Part shown: positions 23,682 to 35,212 of the stretch, piece by piece
Layout: every line of letters begins with the position of its first letter
How positions within the stretch are numbered: the first letter of the stretch is position 1
NCBI GenBank assembly: GCA_003427395.1
Contig: BFEA01001243.1
Span: 5,475 to 51,321 of the forward strand
Length of the DNA stretch: 45,847 bases
Direction of reading: 5' to 3'
Source of the DNA: Chara braunii
Lineage: Eukaryota; Streptophyta; Charophyceae; Charales; Characeae
Notes under the pieces: model-generated
Told to the model about the DNA's origin: nothing
The model's database searches: none
The model's input: only the letters and a program-made list of their open reading frames with translations
Program-made: the position numbers and the translations under genes

Positions 23682-24189
23682 GGGCCTCGTTCCACTACTC
23701 GCCATCCGCCACGCATGGCAGATGCGACTTCGTTCCACTGCATCGCCAGTAGCCACGAAATGGACGCTGTCAGAATTTGGGTCCGAAATCACATGGCGAA
23801 TGTGTCACCAAGGCTTTCCATTTCGCCTGCCTGCAACGGCCCTTCGTGGAGGTGCTACTCCTCACCCCTCCGCGAAATGCTTAGTGTGGCCATTGCCCCT
23901 GACACAGCGGTCCTGACAGTCTACCTGTGTTGTCCCCTAGTGTTGACCATTTTTCGCTGCACCTGGAGTGAATTCCAGTCCGAGTACATTGTGAAGAGAA
24001 GGCCGCCACCGTTCCATTAGCTCGCCATCCGCCACAGTCCGGGGAGCAGGCCGGGACAGCAACCACAGTGCACGTGGCGGCGGCAATGCAACGGAACCAA
24101 GAGCCTTTTCCGGCCAGAAACATGCACTTTTCGGCCTCGCCAAGTCTCGCCACTGTTTGTGGCGGATGGAGAGTAGTGGAACAAGGCCC
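23682..24189. mobile_element. Possible fold-back element with 31-bp inverted ends
   Basis: Bases 23682-23712 and 24159-24189 are reverse complements with two mismatches in 31 by eye (key word GGCGGATGG...GAGTAGTGGAA). The 446-bp interior has no recognised gene. A further partial copy of the CGCCATCCGCCAC word lies near 24022. Whether this is a transposon or a local inverted duplication is not decided. Confidence 0.5.
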
Positions 24190-24218
24190 ATACTCACACC
24201 ACCCGTAGCCACGTTGAA

Positions 24219-24530
24219 ATGCATCCAACCACTTTCACGGCCAAAGTGTTGTTGGCTTTTTTTTTTTTGTTCTTTCTTTTTAGATGTTGACAGTCCTGCT
24301 CCCGGTGTTCTACGTTCTGCTGAAGTGCCCTCAATGAGGGCAAACTGGCACCAGTACTCCAAAAAGTGTATCCAACTGCAATCACGGCCAAAAGATTTTG
24401 TTCTTTTTTTTCTTTTTTTGAGAGTCCGGCAGCTCCTCGTGTTCTACGCTCTGCTGAAGTGCCCTCACTGGGGGCAAACTGGCACGAGTACTCCAAAAAG
24501 TGTATCCAACTGCAATCCAAAAATTTGAAA
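24219..24530 (+). repeat. Tandem repeat of about 134 bp, two good copies and one partial
   Basis: GTTCTACG(T/C)TCTGCTGAAG, then GCAAACTGGCACxAGTACTCC, then AAAAAGTGTATCCAACTGCA occurs at 24307 and 24441. The stretch from 24219 (GCATCCAACCACTTTCACGG) is a diverged partial unit. Each full unit carries GCCCTCA...GGGC, able to form a short hairpin. Confidence 0.8.
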
Positions 24531-24661
24531 ACCTTCTGAGGCTCCGACCCTGCCCCCGGGGCTAGGTCCCACTTGATACTGACCGTAGATAGCAAAGCTC
24601 AACGGCCGAAATCTCCCAATCCGTGCAAGTGGGACTTTGCCCCCAAGCCCGCCTTTTGCTT

Positions 24662-24694
24662 CTTGTGGCGACAAGTTGTTTTGCTGCAAGGCTG
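24662..24694 (+). repeat. Dispersed motif CTTGTGGCGACAAG ... CTGCAAGGCTG, copy 1
   Basis: A 14-base word with a CTTGT/ACAAG stem is followed after about 8 bases by CTGCAAGGCTG. The same pair with the same spacing occurs at 45256-45287, upstream of a TATA box. It is either part of a repeat or a regulatory site. Confidence 0.5.
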
Positions 24695-25014
24695 AGGCCG
24701 CGTCGGAAAAATTTAGCTGGGGGAGGTACTGGTGGTTTAATGTAGGTGGCATTAAAATTGCACAAAATAGTAGAAGGCGGCCACTGAGGAACTCAAGATA
24801 GGCCAGGAGTTGTTCTAGAATTAGGAGGCCAGGTTTGCTGATAGAACATAAATACTAATCTCTATCATCATTAGCATCATCATCATCATTAGTATCATTA
24901 TCTCACATTTTCATAGAATCAGCAGAAGTTCATCATCATCATCATATGAGGGACGCTGAGGCCGGCTAAAAAAAAAAAGAAACAAAGGTGGATGCGGCAT
25001 GTTTTGAGGCACGA
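24695..25014. other. No gene; (ATC)n microsatellite patches
   Basis: AT-rich spacer with ATC trinucleotide repeats at about 24864-24900 and 24930-24946. No coding signal. Confidence 0.6.
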
Positions 25015-25092
25015 AAAACAGGCCTTCGGCGACTGTGTCAGGGCCTGAGCTGAAAAAGGCGTTCGTAACTCAGGCCGGCGGTGGTGTCAGGG

Positions 25093-25130
25093 CTGTCTCT
25101 TATACACATCTAGATGTGTATAAGAGACAG
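25093..25130. other. Nextera mate-pair junction adapter (contamination)
   Basis: CTGTCTCTTATACACATCT is followed directly by its reverse complement, 38 bases in all. This is the Tn5 mosaic-end junction used in Nextera mate-pair circularisation. It is synthetic, not genomic, and the flanks may not be contiguous in the genome. Confidence 0.98.
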
Positions 25131-25145
25131 CCCCATGGTCGGTCG

Positions 25146-25289
25146 GGCCACGGCCGAGATGTCTCGGCCACACCCCAGATTGGCCACGGCCGAGATGTCT
25201 CGGCCACACCCCAGATTGGGCACGGCCGAGATGTCTTGGCCACACCCCAGATTGGCCATGGCCCAGATCAATAGGCCAAACCCCGGCTG
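25146..25289 (+). repeat. 36-bp tandem repeat, four units
   Basis: Units start at 25146, 25182, 25218 and 25254. The first three are nearly identical and the fourth is diverged. Each contains GGCCGAGATGTCTCGGCC, an 8-bp inverted repeat around TG. Confidence 0.9.
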
Positions 25290-25500
25290 TGGCCCGACCA
25301 TGGGTTTTTTTTTTTTTTTTTTTTTTTCCCAGCCGTGGCACAACATGGCGCGGCGCGGCCCGACCGACCGGGGAAAAAAAACAAAAAAAACACAAAAACA
25401 CAACCGTCTTAATGAAACCTCCGCCCTGACACCACCGCCGACCTGAGTTACGAATGCCTTTTCGAACTCAGGCCCTGACACAGACGCCGATGCCTGTTTT

Positions 25501-26025
25501 TTCTTCCCATTAAGAACTCCCATGTGACATAAACGTACTTCCCCCCCCCCCAAAAAAAAAAGGATAGAATGCCGAGGAGTTTGTTGTCCACGTGGCGGTC
25601 GCGTTGGATGTGAAGTTGGCTGCGGAATGTGGCAGGGAACAGGGCTGGGTGTCTGATCTGCAGCTGGGGATGGGTTTGGCAAAGAAGTGCCTTGCCCAGC
25701 CTGCAATATGTGAGGGATGCTGGGCCCGTTTTCCAGCAGTAATGGAATGAGCCTTGTTGTTGGAAGGAATTCTTCAATATTATATCAAAATTGGAAAAAA
25801 AAAATGAAAAATTAGATTTGAAAACTCTTTGTTTTTTTTTTTTTAAGAGGGAATTCTACTGCGTAACATCTCGTTCGGGCTTGGTGACCGAGCCCGAACG
25901 GAGCCCGACCATTTTCATTGTTTTTTATTTTTTAATGTATTTTATAAATTTGTTTATATATAGAGGGGTTGGGGGGCTCCAGGTGGCATTGGCACATTGC
26001 CCATCACTGCCGAACATACACGCAT

Positions 26026-26026
<1 letters not shown>
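25501..26026. other. No gene; contains one palindrome and one dispersed hairpin motif
   Basis: A perfect 10-bp stem (CGTTCGGGCT at 25872-25881, complement at 25891-25900) encloses TGGTGACCG. An inverted copy of the 12 kb hairpin motif (GCTGGGCCCGTTTTCCAGC) lies at about 25716-25734. Short frames lack motifs. Confidence 0.5.

Positions 26027-26100
<74 letters not shown>
26027..26100 (+). repeat. (CA)n at left boundary of the giant element
   Basis: About 36 CA units with one CCC interruption, directly abutting the left direct repeat (AGCCAACCTCC). Confidence 0.95.
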
Positions 26101-26102
<2 letters not shown>

Positions 26103-27830
26103 CCAACCTCCTTTAAGCAAAACAGCAAACCCACACATTCCTAGCATAGCTAACCGATCTCTACCAGACCCTTAAAAAAACAGCAAGTACCTTGGTAACT
26201 AACCCCCCCATAATACCATGGATAAATGCACATACAAATAAATCTACCATATAAAATAGGAGATGGCCCGGCAATACAGAACAAAATAAAAGAGCACCAA
26301 AGANCCCTTTGCACTAATCAACACAAGAATGCACCACCCAGAAATAGGGCCAAAAAACAACCCGTAATGCTAAAAAAACAACCCCCCCCCCAAAAATAAA
26401 AATGAGCCCCCCTAAAAACTTTTTTTTTTAAAAACGAAACCTGACTCCCCCCAAAAAAAACGACAAATTCTTGAAACGACACTAACATTCCCGCCACTAT
26501 CGACAGCACGCAACACATCACTCCTCTCCCCTGAAATATGCGCCACTAACTCCACTACCATACACCATCCTGCACATACCCAAACAAACAACTCACATTC
26601 CACAACCGGTCAATATACAAAAAACATGCACATTGCCCGCTCGATCGGGACTCCCGCCATCTCCCTGCACGACGTCATGCGTTTTTTTTGCCACNGACTC
26701 CACTACCATACACCATGCTGCACACGCCCAAACTCACNCCTCACACGCCACAACCGGACATTTTGAGGAAACGTGCACATTGCTCACTCGATCGGAANTC
26801 CCGCCATCTCCTTNCACGACTAACACTGATNCTTACACACTGACACACANCCCCAGACCCTGAGTACCANTACTCCCCGTCAAACAGCGCACACATCCCA
26901 GGTACTATCCCCCAAATCACCCGNAGACACTCAAGNTTCCCCTCGCCTCACCCTCCCTCACCATACCTGATCACACACACATATCCAANCCCCCTNTATT
27001 CACGCCCTGACTCCCCCTCGCTTCTATCCCAACCCTCTGCTTGCTCGCCGCCCACTACCCTCACCACAATGAACACTTCCCCAACTTTCTTTAAAGTCGG
27101 CCAATGGGTATCTCCACTCCCCAGCACGGAGACCCCCACTGTTGGCGACAGCTGCAGTCCCTNTGTTTTCCCTTCATGTCTCTCTCCCCTCTTCTTTCCT
27201 ACTCCCTCAGACTCGGTGCTGAGAGTGGATTGCTACCACCCTCCATAGCCACCTGAGAAAGGAGGGTCCTATAGTCTCACCTTCTCACCGTGCTCCACGA
27301 CAATGGATCGNCNGATATCCAGTGNGATTGTGCTCGNNAGAACGTTGCTGAATAGCCGTTTTCTNCGACCACAGTGGGTGCANTCCTACGAGTGCGTGGA
27401 CAGAGATGGCTGCCATGGATGAGTGTCTCGCNGAGGTGGAAGCCAACGAGCACATGGTAAGTGCTTCCTACTTACCGCATTGCTCTCATCCTGCCACTAC
27501 ACCCCATCACTGTGATTTTGGGAGCCAGAGGATCACCACCCTCTGATGAGCCGTGATTGGTGCTAACGGCGAAAAGCGCTTTAGGGGATGCACCACCNCT
27601 CCTCCACTAGCCAATACTGCTAGTGTTTGATGGCATTGACCATCATGCTCCCTTTCTCCCCTTGTCCCTCCCCTCCTTTCCCCGTCGGTNGCTGCTCTNA
27701 GCTGGTGGACTACGGCANTATGTCGTCGAGGTAAGAATCCTAACCCATTCCTATGATCAAAGTATGCCGTGTTTATGGAGATTCCCGTGTTCGGGTTGCT
27801 ATGGTTGCGTATGCATTTCAAACACACACA
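26101..27830 (+). repeat. Left terminal direct repeat
   Basis: Matches 41359-43090 almost base for base at an offset of 15,258-15,262. It begins AGCCAACCTCCTTTAAGCAA and ends TGCATTTCAAACACACACA. Inside is an imperfect two-copy tandem of about 149 bp (CTCCACTACCATACACCA at 26550 and 26699), a candidate leader exon (27406-27456) and a second candidate exon (27702-27730). Many isolated Ns occur. Those at 27163-27432 recur at the same relative positions in the right copy. Confidence 0.9.
27406..27456 (+). CDS. Candidate leader exon in the left repeat
   Basis: ATG opens 17 codons, MAAMDECLAEVEANEHM with one ambiguous wobble base (27432, N, which does not change Ala). It ends exactly at a perfect U2 donor, ATG|GTAAGT (27457). 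The exon ends in phase 0. Acceptors at 35212 and 39033 are also phase 0 for the two large frames, so it could supply their start codon. A second possible exon, 27702-27730, lies between a pyrimidine tract plus AG and the donor GAG|GTAAGA. It is 29 bases long and would put ORF1 out of frame if included directly. The splice model is inferred from sequence alone. Confidence 0.4.
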
Positions 27831-30485
27831 TCGGACATTGTCTTGTCGCAATGCAGGGGTTAAGCCCACCTTCTGATCTTTTACCTGAACACACGCTGCT
27901 ACTACGATCTAAATGGTACGGCGAGGAACACGCCAAAACGCAAATAGTGTGTTCCCCCCATTGCGAAAAACCGGTCTCTCTCCCCCTCTCTCTCTTCCTC
28001 TCTCCCCTGCTCGCTCCCCTTTTTCTCCCTGAACGCACACTTGATATTGCACTACGCACCCATCTCTCTCAAATTTCCTTGAAATCACCAACACCTATGC
28101 CATACCTTTATCTATTATCCCTCTCACAAGTTCCCTTGTACAAACCCTCGTATATAATCTTTTTGCGCAAATCAACAACGCTCCACACCCACCACCATGC
28201 AGCACGCGTCATAGCCCCCCCTCCCCCCTCCCCCATTACGCCCACCCTCCATAAACCCCTGCGATCCCGTAATCGTTATCCCTCCTATAATCGGTCCCAA
28301 AAGTGAAATGCACATACCATCAATCTATACCACCACCACTCATCCCTCACCCGTGCTACGCCCCTATGACCCCCCCCCCCCCCCCCCCCCTCCCCCCGAC
28401 ATCTCGCTCCCCCCATAAGATAAGAACGCCTAAGTACCTCTCATCTCCCTCCCCACATATTACTCTATACCTCATCGCCACGCACATGATATTGACTCAA
28501 ACATCACGACCTTCTTGTTGACTATGACATGGCTAACCCCCTGTCCTTCTCACCCTAAAGCCACCGCCCCTTAATCATAAAACCCCATGATCAATCTCTC
28601 CCACTACCCCCGTATCTCGATAACTCCCTCTCATAATTTCTTCCTACCTAGACATGCTCTGCGACGGCCACCACATATCACATGACATAACTTTCTTCTG
28701 CTATTACCCCGTGTTTCCCACCGATGATACCCTCAATCTTGGATATTCTCAAATCTTTGTTCTCATAGATCTCAAATTTCTTAACCCACTATAGTCTTTG
28801 GCGCTCTATCACTCTTAGACATATATCCTAACCCGCAATACTGGACAAACCTAAACACTGATCGTTAGCTCTGCACAAACATTATCCATCCTCCGTCATA
28901 CTTCACCCGTTGAATCAGTTTGCTGGACACAACTGCCCCCATTCCCCCTCACTCCCACCGACCACCGTCCACATGGCTGACGAACCATGGTCACCTCCCC
29001 ATACACTACACGGCATCCCCTACCACACGAAAGAAAGCACACAACCACTACATCCTCCAACCCCTACACGCATCTATACACTGACCCCGTGAGTCCGCAA
29101 GCGTTTTTTCACCCCCAGACGAACGAATATATTCCCCCTGAACTTCACAACCCATACAAAACACACTTCAAACCCTACCTGCACTTGTATAAATCACACG
29201 CTGTATGCAAACACGATGAAGCAAAAATAATAAAAAAATTGTAACGCGATCGTCCGTTGCTTAACTCACACGTACCAACCTATTGAAACATAACAGTCGG
29301 TACCAACCACGACCTCCCCAAAAACACCTCATAATACATGGAGATCACCACTAATATCAAAAATTATTCGTGCCCCCCAGCTGAGTCCAACCCCCTACAC
29401 CCCTCAATGTAATACTACCCCAACCGATACTTAATTATATATACACATACACGTATGTAAAAAAAAATAAAAAATAACAACAAAACCAAACGAAGTCACA
29501 ATTGCCAATATCCGCTACCTATGTCGCTCCCCCATAAATGTCCATCCATTCAAATTTCGACTGACACACCGCATGACCCGTCACTATTTACCTACGCACA
29601 CACTACGGGCATTCCCCGATGTTCCCAGTCCCATACATTCGATCACACACGTAGGATTCACATTCATCGACCTTCACCCTTCCACCTCCCACATAAGATA
29701 CCAGACTGAAATCTGTCACCCATTACCATTCTACTACCTCACTGCTGATGCAACCCACACTTGCATAAAGACACACACAAGTGTTCTTAGCATAAAACTA
29801 AGGAAAGACGGGTCACATTCCGAAGCAACACTACCAGTGATACAAAACAGAATGACCAAAAACGTAAATTAACAGCCATGCTTTCGCACAAACAACTCAC
29901 ACGCAACTGCTAAATTCACTACCCCCTTGTACACACAAAACACTTATTTATCATGGTTTCAAAGCAACAATCCTATTCCATTATTATAATACCAGCCCAA
30001 AACGTATAGATTAAAGTCGTATCGTAACCTCTTAATTCATTTATGATCCGATGGAAATCGGAAATCAACATAAACATGTCGCATCAGTTTAGCAACCAAG
30101 TACACACTAATTCCTTTAACTTCAAGTAGTCCCCCCATTGCGCTATATGAGTCTATCTCCCCTTCTTCTGCGCAAAACACACTCCATACATTATCAAAGT
30201 AATCACCTTATGCACCCTTCCTAGTATAGCTCCTTCCAAAATTCCGTGTTATAACTCCCCAACCCCCCTAGTCTTTTATATCCCTAATATCGTGCAGTAC
30301 CCTAAGTTGTCCTCCCCAAAAGTAAAAACATATCCCTGACCACATACAAACTTAGGCCCAAAGTGTTTTCGCAAGCATCCACTTCCACCGCGACAAACTT
30401 GTTTTGTCTCCTCTACCCCACACATTACTATACACCCACCACAACAGAGCACATGACATGACAACCGTCTGTCGCGCCAATATCC

Positions 30486-31115
30486 CCCCACCCCCTTCCC
30501 CATCACACTACGATCCTCCACAACTTTCCTACCCGGCATATATCGTCGTATATTATCAAATACCATTAAACACGCTCCTTGATGATTAGGTCTATCACTT
30601 ACAATCCACCTCCCTTTTCACCACTACCAGCAACCCCGCTCACAATGCTTCCCCCGTCCCAAACATCAAACTAAAATCAATCCCCTCACCGACACACCAC
30701 GACCTCCACACCCCACAACACCAACAAACCTTATGCTTCACACTATTCACACCTGAGCGTGATGCGATTAACACAACCCCGTCCCCGTCCCCCCTCACCC
30801 ACAACCCCTTCCCCATCTATGATCCTCCACAGCTTTCCTACCCGACATGTATCATCGTAATTCATCAGATACTATTAAACACGCTCCTTGATGATTAGAT
30901 CTATCTGTTACAATCCACCTCCCTTTTCATCACTACCAGCAACCCCGCTCATAATTCTTCCCCCAACCCAAGCATCAAACTCAAATCAATCCCCTCACCA
31001 ACACACCACACTATGACCTCCACACGGCACAACACTCGCTATCTATTGAACTCCAACAGACCTTATGCTTCACACTCTTCACACCTGAAAGTGATGCGAT
31101 TAACACAAGTCCTTC
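30486..31115 (+). repeat. Two-copy tandem repeat, 309-332 bp period
   Basis: The block from CCTTCCCCATC, GATCCTCCACA(A/G)CTTTCC and CACGCTCCTTGATGATTAG through CCTTATGCTTCACACT to GATGCGATTAACACAA occurs twice. The offset is 309 at the CACGCTCCTT word and 332 near the end, because the second copy has an insertion near 31029. Confidence 0.85.
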
Positions 31116-34100
31116 CCCCTCCCCCCTCACCCCCACCCCCCCTACTTTCACGATTCTTCTACGAAGCCATCCCATACAACACATCGACATGACAACCTCC
31201 CCCAGTCCTTGCTCTCTTGTCATGTACACCCGCACGTTGACATCAAGCCCGGAAGCTTCGTCTCACCACTAACCCCAATAGATTTTTAAGATACCCCCAA
31301 TTTTCCATAATCCGACCAACACTCACACAAATCAACCATCCAACACACGAACACGCCTTAAATTGCAAATGCACAACGATGGTATAACCCACACACATCG
31401 ACTTATTGGATCACACCCAATAACATAACCCAGTTAACCACAACCGGCTTTACCGTTTTAAAAGAATAGCCCAATGACTTAAATAATACAAGAACCAAGA
31501 TCTTCAAGAAAAGATCACAACACTGCATGACTTCATGACCTCGCACCTACTTTAGCATGGCCCTAACCGTTAGAAAAAACTGACAACACCATTGATACAA
31601 AGTACTCACGACACTCGCTAATAACCATTCAAATTCCGGATGGGCAATAACACACCGCTCAATCCAACCAAGACCATGCCACTCCTACCATGCAAAACAA
31701 GGACCCCTTCATTATACCATAGCCATACGATAATCCAAACACTTTTCAATCCTCTTCGTCCCACACACGACATTAACCTCGAATGTCACAACCCACTGTA
31801 TGCCAACCAAAAAAGAATACGCTTTATCAGCAACATTATCTCCTCTCCCACTCCACATAGGATTGCAGTTTGCTCATAGAAAGACGACCGACTCATACAA
31901 TCATGGCACCTATCACCAACCGATACCGTAATACACTTCTAATACAACCCAAACGCACTCAACGTCCCCAGATGAATTTTTGGATACGACTTCACTACAA
32001 CTACAAATGATACAAGTCGCGATCCCCAAGAAAAAGGAAACAAAAGGAAACAACGCTTTCTCCTCCTAAAACTTGCGTAAAGCAGGACGCAATCCCATAA
32101 GCAATTTCCGCCCCTGCTCTCCCTGGCCAAGAAGAAACAATCTTTTCCGAACATCATAACGAACTCTGTCACAGCTTCCATCTCCTTTTTAATTTGATAA
32201 GTCTATGCGGTCCCCCAACTCACATAACCTCTTCAAAACGACCAATCTTACAATTATAGCTCAACAGAACACCAAACGACATCCAATACTCTAAACACAA
32301 TAACACCTACTCACCTTCCATCCTAACTCGAAACCCATTTGAAATAATCGCCTCAACCCTACCTACGTAAAATCCACCGACGACACCAAATTTGACTCCT
32401 TAAAAAAAAACAAAAGGGTTGCGCACAATGACACACAAGCAAATATATTCCCGTAACCTAATATACACATCTGAGGACATCTTCCCATACAAGAGAACTT
32501 CGCCGCCACTACACCTCCCGCGAACCAAATCCGTCTACGATATCACCTCGACCCTAAAAACTATGCACGATAACAACAGACGTACTATTCGCGCTAGTAC
32601 CATAAAAACGGTATGGCCTCGTATATCCCCTGAATCTGGTTATGTATTCACAACATACACTGTCCCCACCACACCAACACAACATTGACACCTCGATAGA
32701 CAAACCAGGCACCTGCTGAATCTAATCAACAGACAACTCTTCAACTTTGATACTCCTCTGCGCAATCCAACGCGCCCATCACATCAATCATACATATCCG
32801 AACATAACTCCCCATGCAAATAAGGCCTTGCCTCCAAGGGCACATCCAAAATCACCTCCCATTCAGCAATTTCAGCTAGCCTACCATTGTGTTATGTAGC
32901 TATCACTGAAAGTAACAAACGAACTATCCTCTCGATAATATCTGGAGATCTCCCTGTATGACCATTTGGTACGTCATCATGAAGCTTTGTCACAAACACC
33001 ACCGCATCACGTAGATCATCTCCAACATACCCTAGCCCCACGTCCATACGCAACATCAACACGCCATCAGCATCCACTTCATATGTGCGATAACCGAAAC
33101 GTGTATCCGCCGCTACAACCCAAAATCACGTGCCGGTTGATGATCCCGACACTCCACCATCTCGTATATGATCACGGTCCGACCTCGCACTTGCCCACGA
33201 CACACCACGGATGCTGCCATGGCTGAGCTCAACCTTGGCAAGAAAAACCCTCAACTGGAAGAACCACCAACCAGTACACAACACTACACACACGTCACCC
33301 CCCTCAACAATATAGCGACTCGCGAACTCAAAGTCCGTCAAATCCACACAACAATCACGCCACACAAACAAGATACTCAGTTCCCCCACACAGCCCTTTA
33401 TATAACCATCTCATCGGCCTCACACTGCCTGCTCCCCCAACCCCTCAACTTATTCACCCAACCGGTAGACTTAACCCTACACAAATCCGTAACAAACTCC
33501 ACCCTATAAGACTAATCCCTCGAAAAAATAAACATAACCCTTAAAACCTAAAAACAGTCATGAAACCGCCAACCTCGCACGGGTAACAGCACAGACAACA
33601 CCAGCGTGCACTAACTAACCTCGCAACATTAACAAACCACGACACTATTAAACACATTTGTTGCCATGTCTGATGTCCACATCATACCACACAAAATATA
33701 TGAAAACAAATAAGCACCTGAAAATCAATCGTCACTCACGCGCTCACCCCCACACTGAAGCAACCCACAAAAACAATCTCAATACTCACAACACTCCACG
33801 CTAAAGCCTCTGCCTATAAAATTAGACGGTTAAAATCCACCCATATATGACAATCTCAAATCTATACGCTCACATAAAAGCAATAAAATGACCGTATGAT
33901 TCACGATTCAATTTCTGTGGATAGGTACTAAGTTAGACATCTGTGTTATTAAGTCTGTAAATAACTGATAAGTGTTCCTACGCCAGGCTAACCCGTTGGC
34001 ACATCACGGGTGACCCTATGCAAACAGAATGGCGCAACCCCCTCCTACCCGCCATCCCGGATGTACCAACAAACTTCTGAATTATAGATATATACCCCTG

Positions 34101-35073
34101 CAAACACACATACCCCCCTACATTAGCACATTGTCTGGCCCCACTATGAAACCCACACCCTTCATAATCACACAGCCGCAATCCAAATTCGCTAATGTTA
34201 GGCACCCAAGACGCCTAGCATGCTAGATTAACGAATCCTCGATGACCAAATCCTCCTCTCACCTCCGGAATGCTGAAACCCACCTGACCAGGACCAATTG
34301 AGTATGTCCACACCTAACTACTATGTTCCACACCGTAGTTACCACAGAAACCAAGCTCTCTGCAAACATATCTACCATTACTGAAACATGACCTCCGGTT
34401 GATACAGACAAACCATCACTTGGACTAAAACATCAGACCGCTTACACGATCCCGTGAAAAAAGCCGACTCAAGTATCAGCTTGCCGAGCTGAGATGATTG
34501 CCTACAGTTAAAAACAAAACCTAACATTCTAATGACCTTCGGTTACACCATCACCCTCCCCATCCACACCCCATTCCGTACCCATATTGGCCAACTTCAT
34601 AATGACTCCTCCCGTTATAATACCTTCCTTAAGACTTAATTCCCGACAATTAGACCATTACATCACAGAACGATTAAAACTGCTTACGAGGAACGAAAAT
34701 CCTGAGGCGGACCTCCGATAGAGATAATCCCGAACACAGAAGGAATTTACACTTTGCACCAAGTTGGCATCACAAATCCTTGATACCTTCAGACGCTTAA
34801 ACCTAAACCAAGACACGCACATAGTTGACACCCACACACATGCAGAATTCCAACTACTAAGCCCCAAATACGAGCAAATATTATAATAACCTTATAAACC
34901 AAACATAAAGCCACCATCTATAAGATACGTTCTGCTGTGCACCTCGATAACACATGCTGACCTGGCAAACCCAGAGAGAATGACCCTGTTAACGCCTCCT
35001 CAATAACTGAAACAAGGTTAAAAACAACAAAAGCCTCACCAATACCCACTCACTGCATAGCTAAAATACATAT

Positions 35074-35077
<4 letters not shown>

Positions 35078-35106
<29 letters not shown>
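35078..35106 (+). repeat. (AT)n microsatellite
   Basis: About 14 alternating AT units about 100 bases upstream of the ORF1 frame. Confidence 0.9.
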
Positions 35107-35111
<5 letters not shown>

Positions 35112-35168
35112 GGAGGAATGTTTTGTTACCAAGCTAACACTCCCTCCCTCATACAATACTCCTACATC

Positions 35169-35212
35169 TACTAACCTTCTACCGAACCTTGTCTTCGTCT
35201 TGATTTATGCAG
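35169..35212 (+). promoter_or_regulatory. Candidate 3' splice site before ORF1
   Basis: TACTAAC (35169-35175), a textbook branch-point word, is followed by a pyrimidine-rich stretch and TTGATTTATGCAG ending at 35212. The ATG of the 843-codon frame lies inside this acceptor, so the frame may start in an upstream exon. The acceptor resembles that at 39033. Confidence 0.5.

Larger units (their letters stand above)
25015..25500. mobile_element. Fold-back element with nested inverted repeats, interrupted by adapter
   Basis: The left arm (25015-25092) and right arm (25423-25500) are inverted copies of about 78 bp (for example GTGTCAGGGCCTGAG and ACTCAGGCCCTGACAC). An inner pair, CCATGGTCGGTCGGGCCAC at 25133 and GTGGCCCGACCATGG at 25290, is also inverted. 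Between the inner pair lie 36-bp tandem units. A 23-base T-run and C-rich arm sequence follow. The left arm is cut where sequencing adapter begins, so the present architecture may join two different molecules. Confidence 0.6.
27831..35206 (+). other. Long non-coding interior of the giant element
   Basis: About 7.4 kb with no frame above about 100 codons, strongly C/A-rich and G-poor. It holds a two-copy tandem at 30486-31115, a C-run near 28372-28390 and an (AT)n tract near 35078-35106. If the leader exon is spliced to ORF1, this stretch is mostly intron. I see no tRNA, rRNA or recognisable domain in it. Confidence 0.5.

Noticed and set aside
25035-25706. Open frames containing SYTHLDVYKRQ and MCIRDS-type peptides
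   Set aside because: These are translations of the Nextera adapter and the 36-bp satellite, a known contamination signature.
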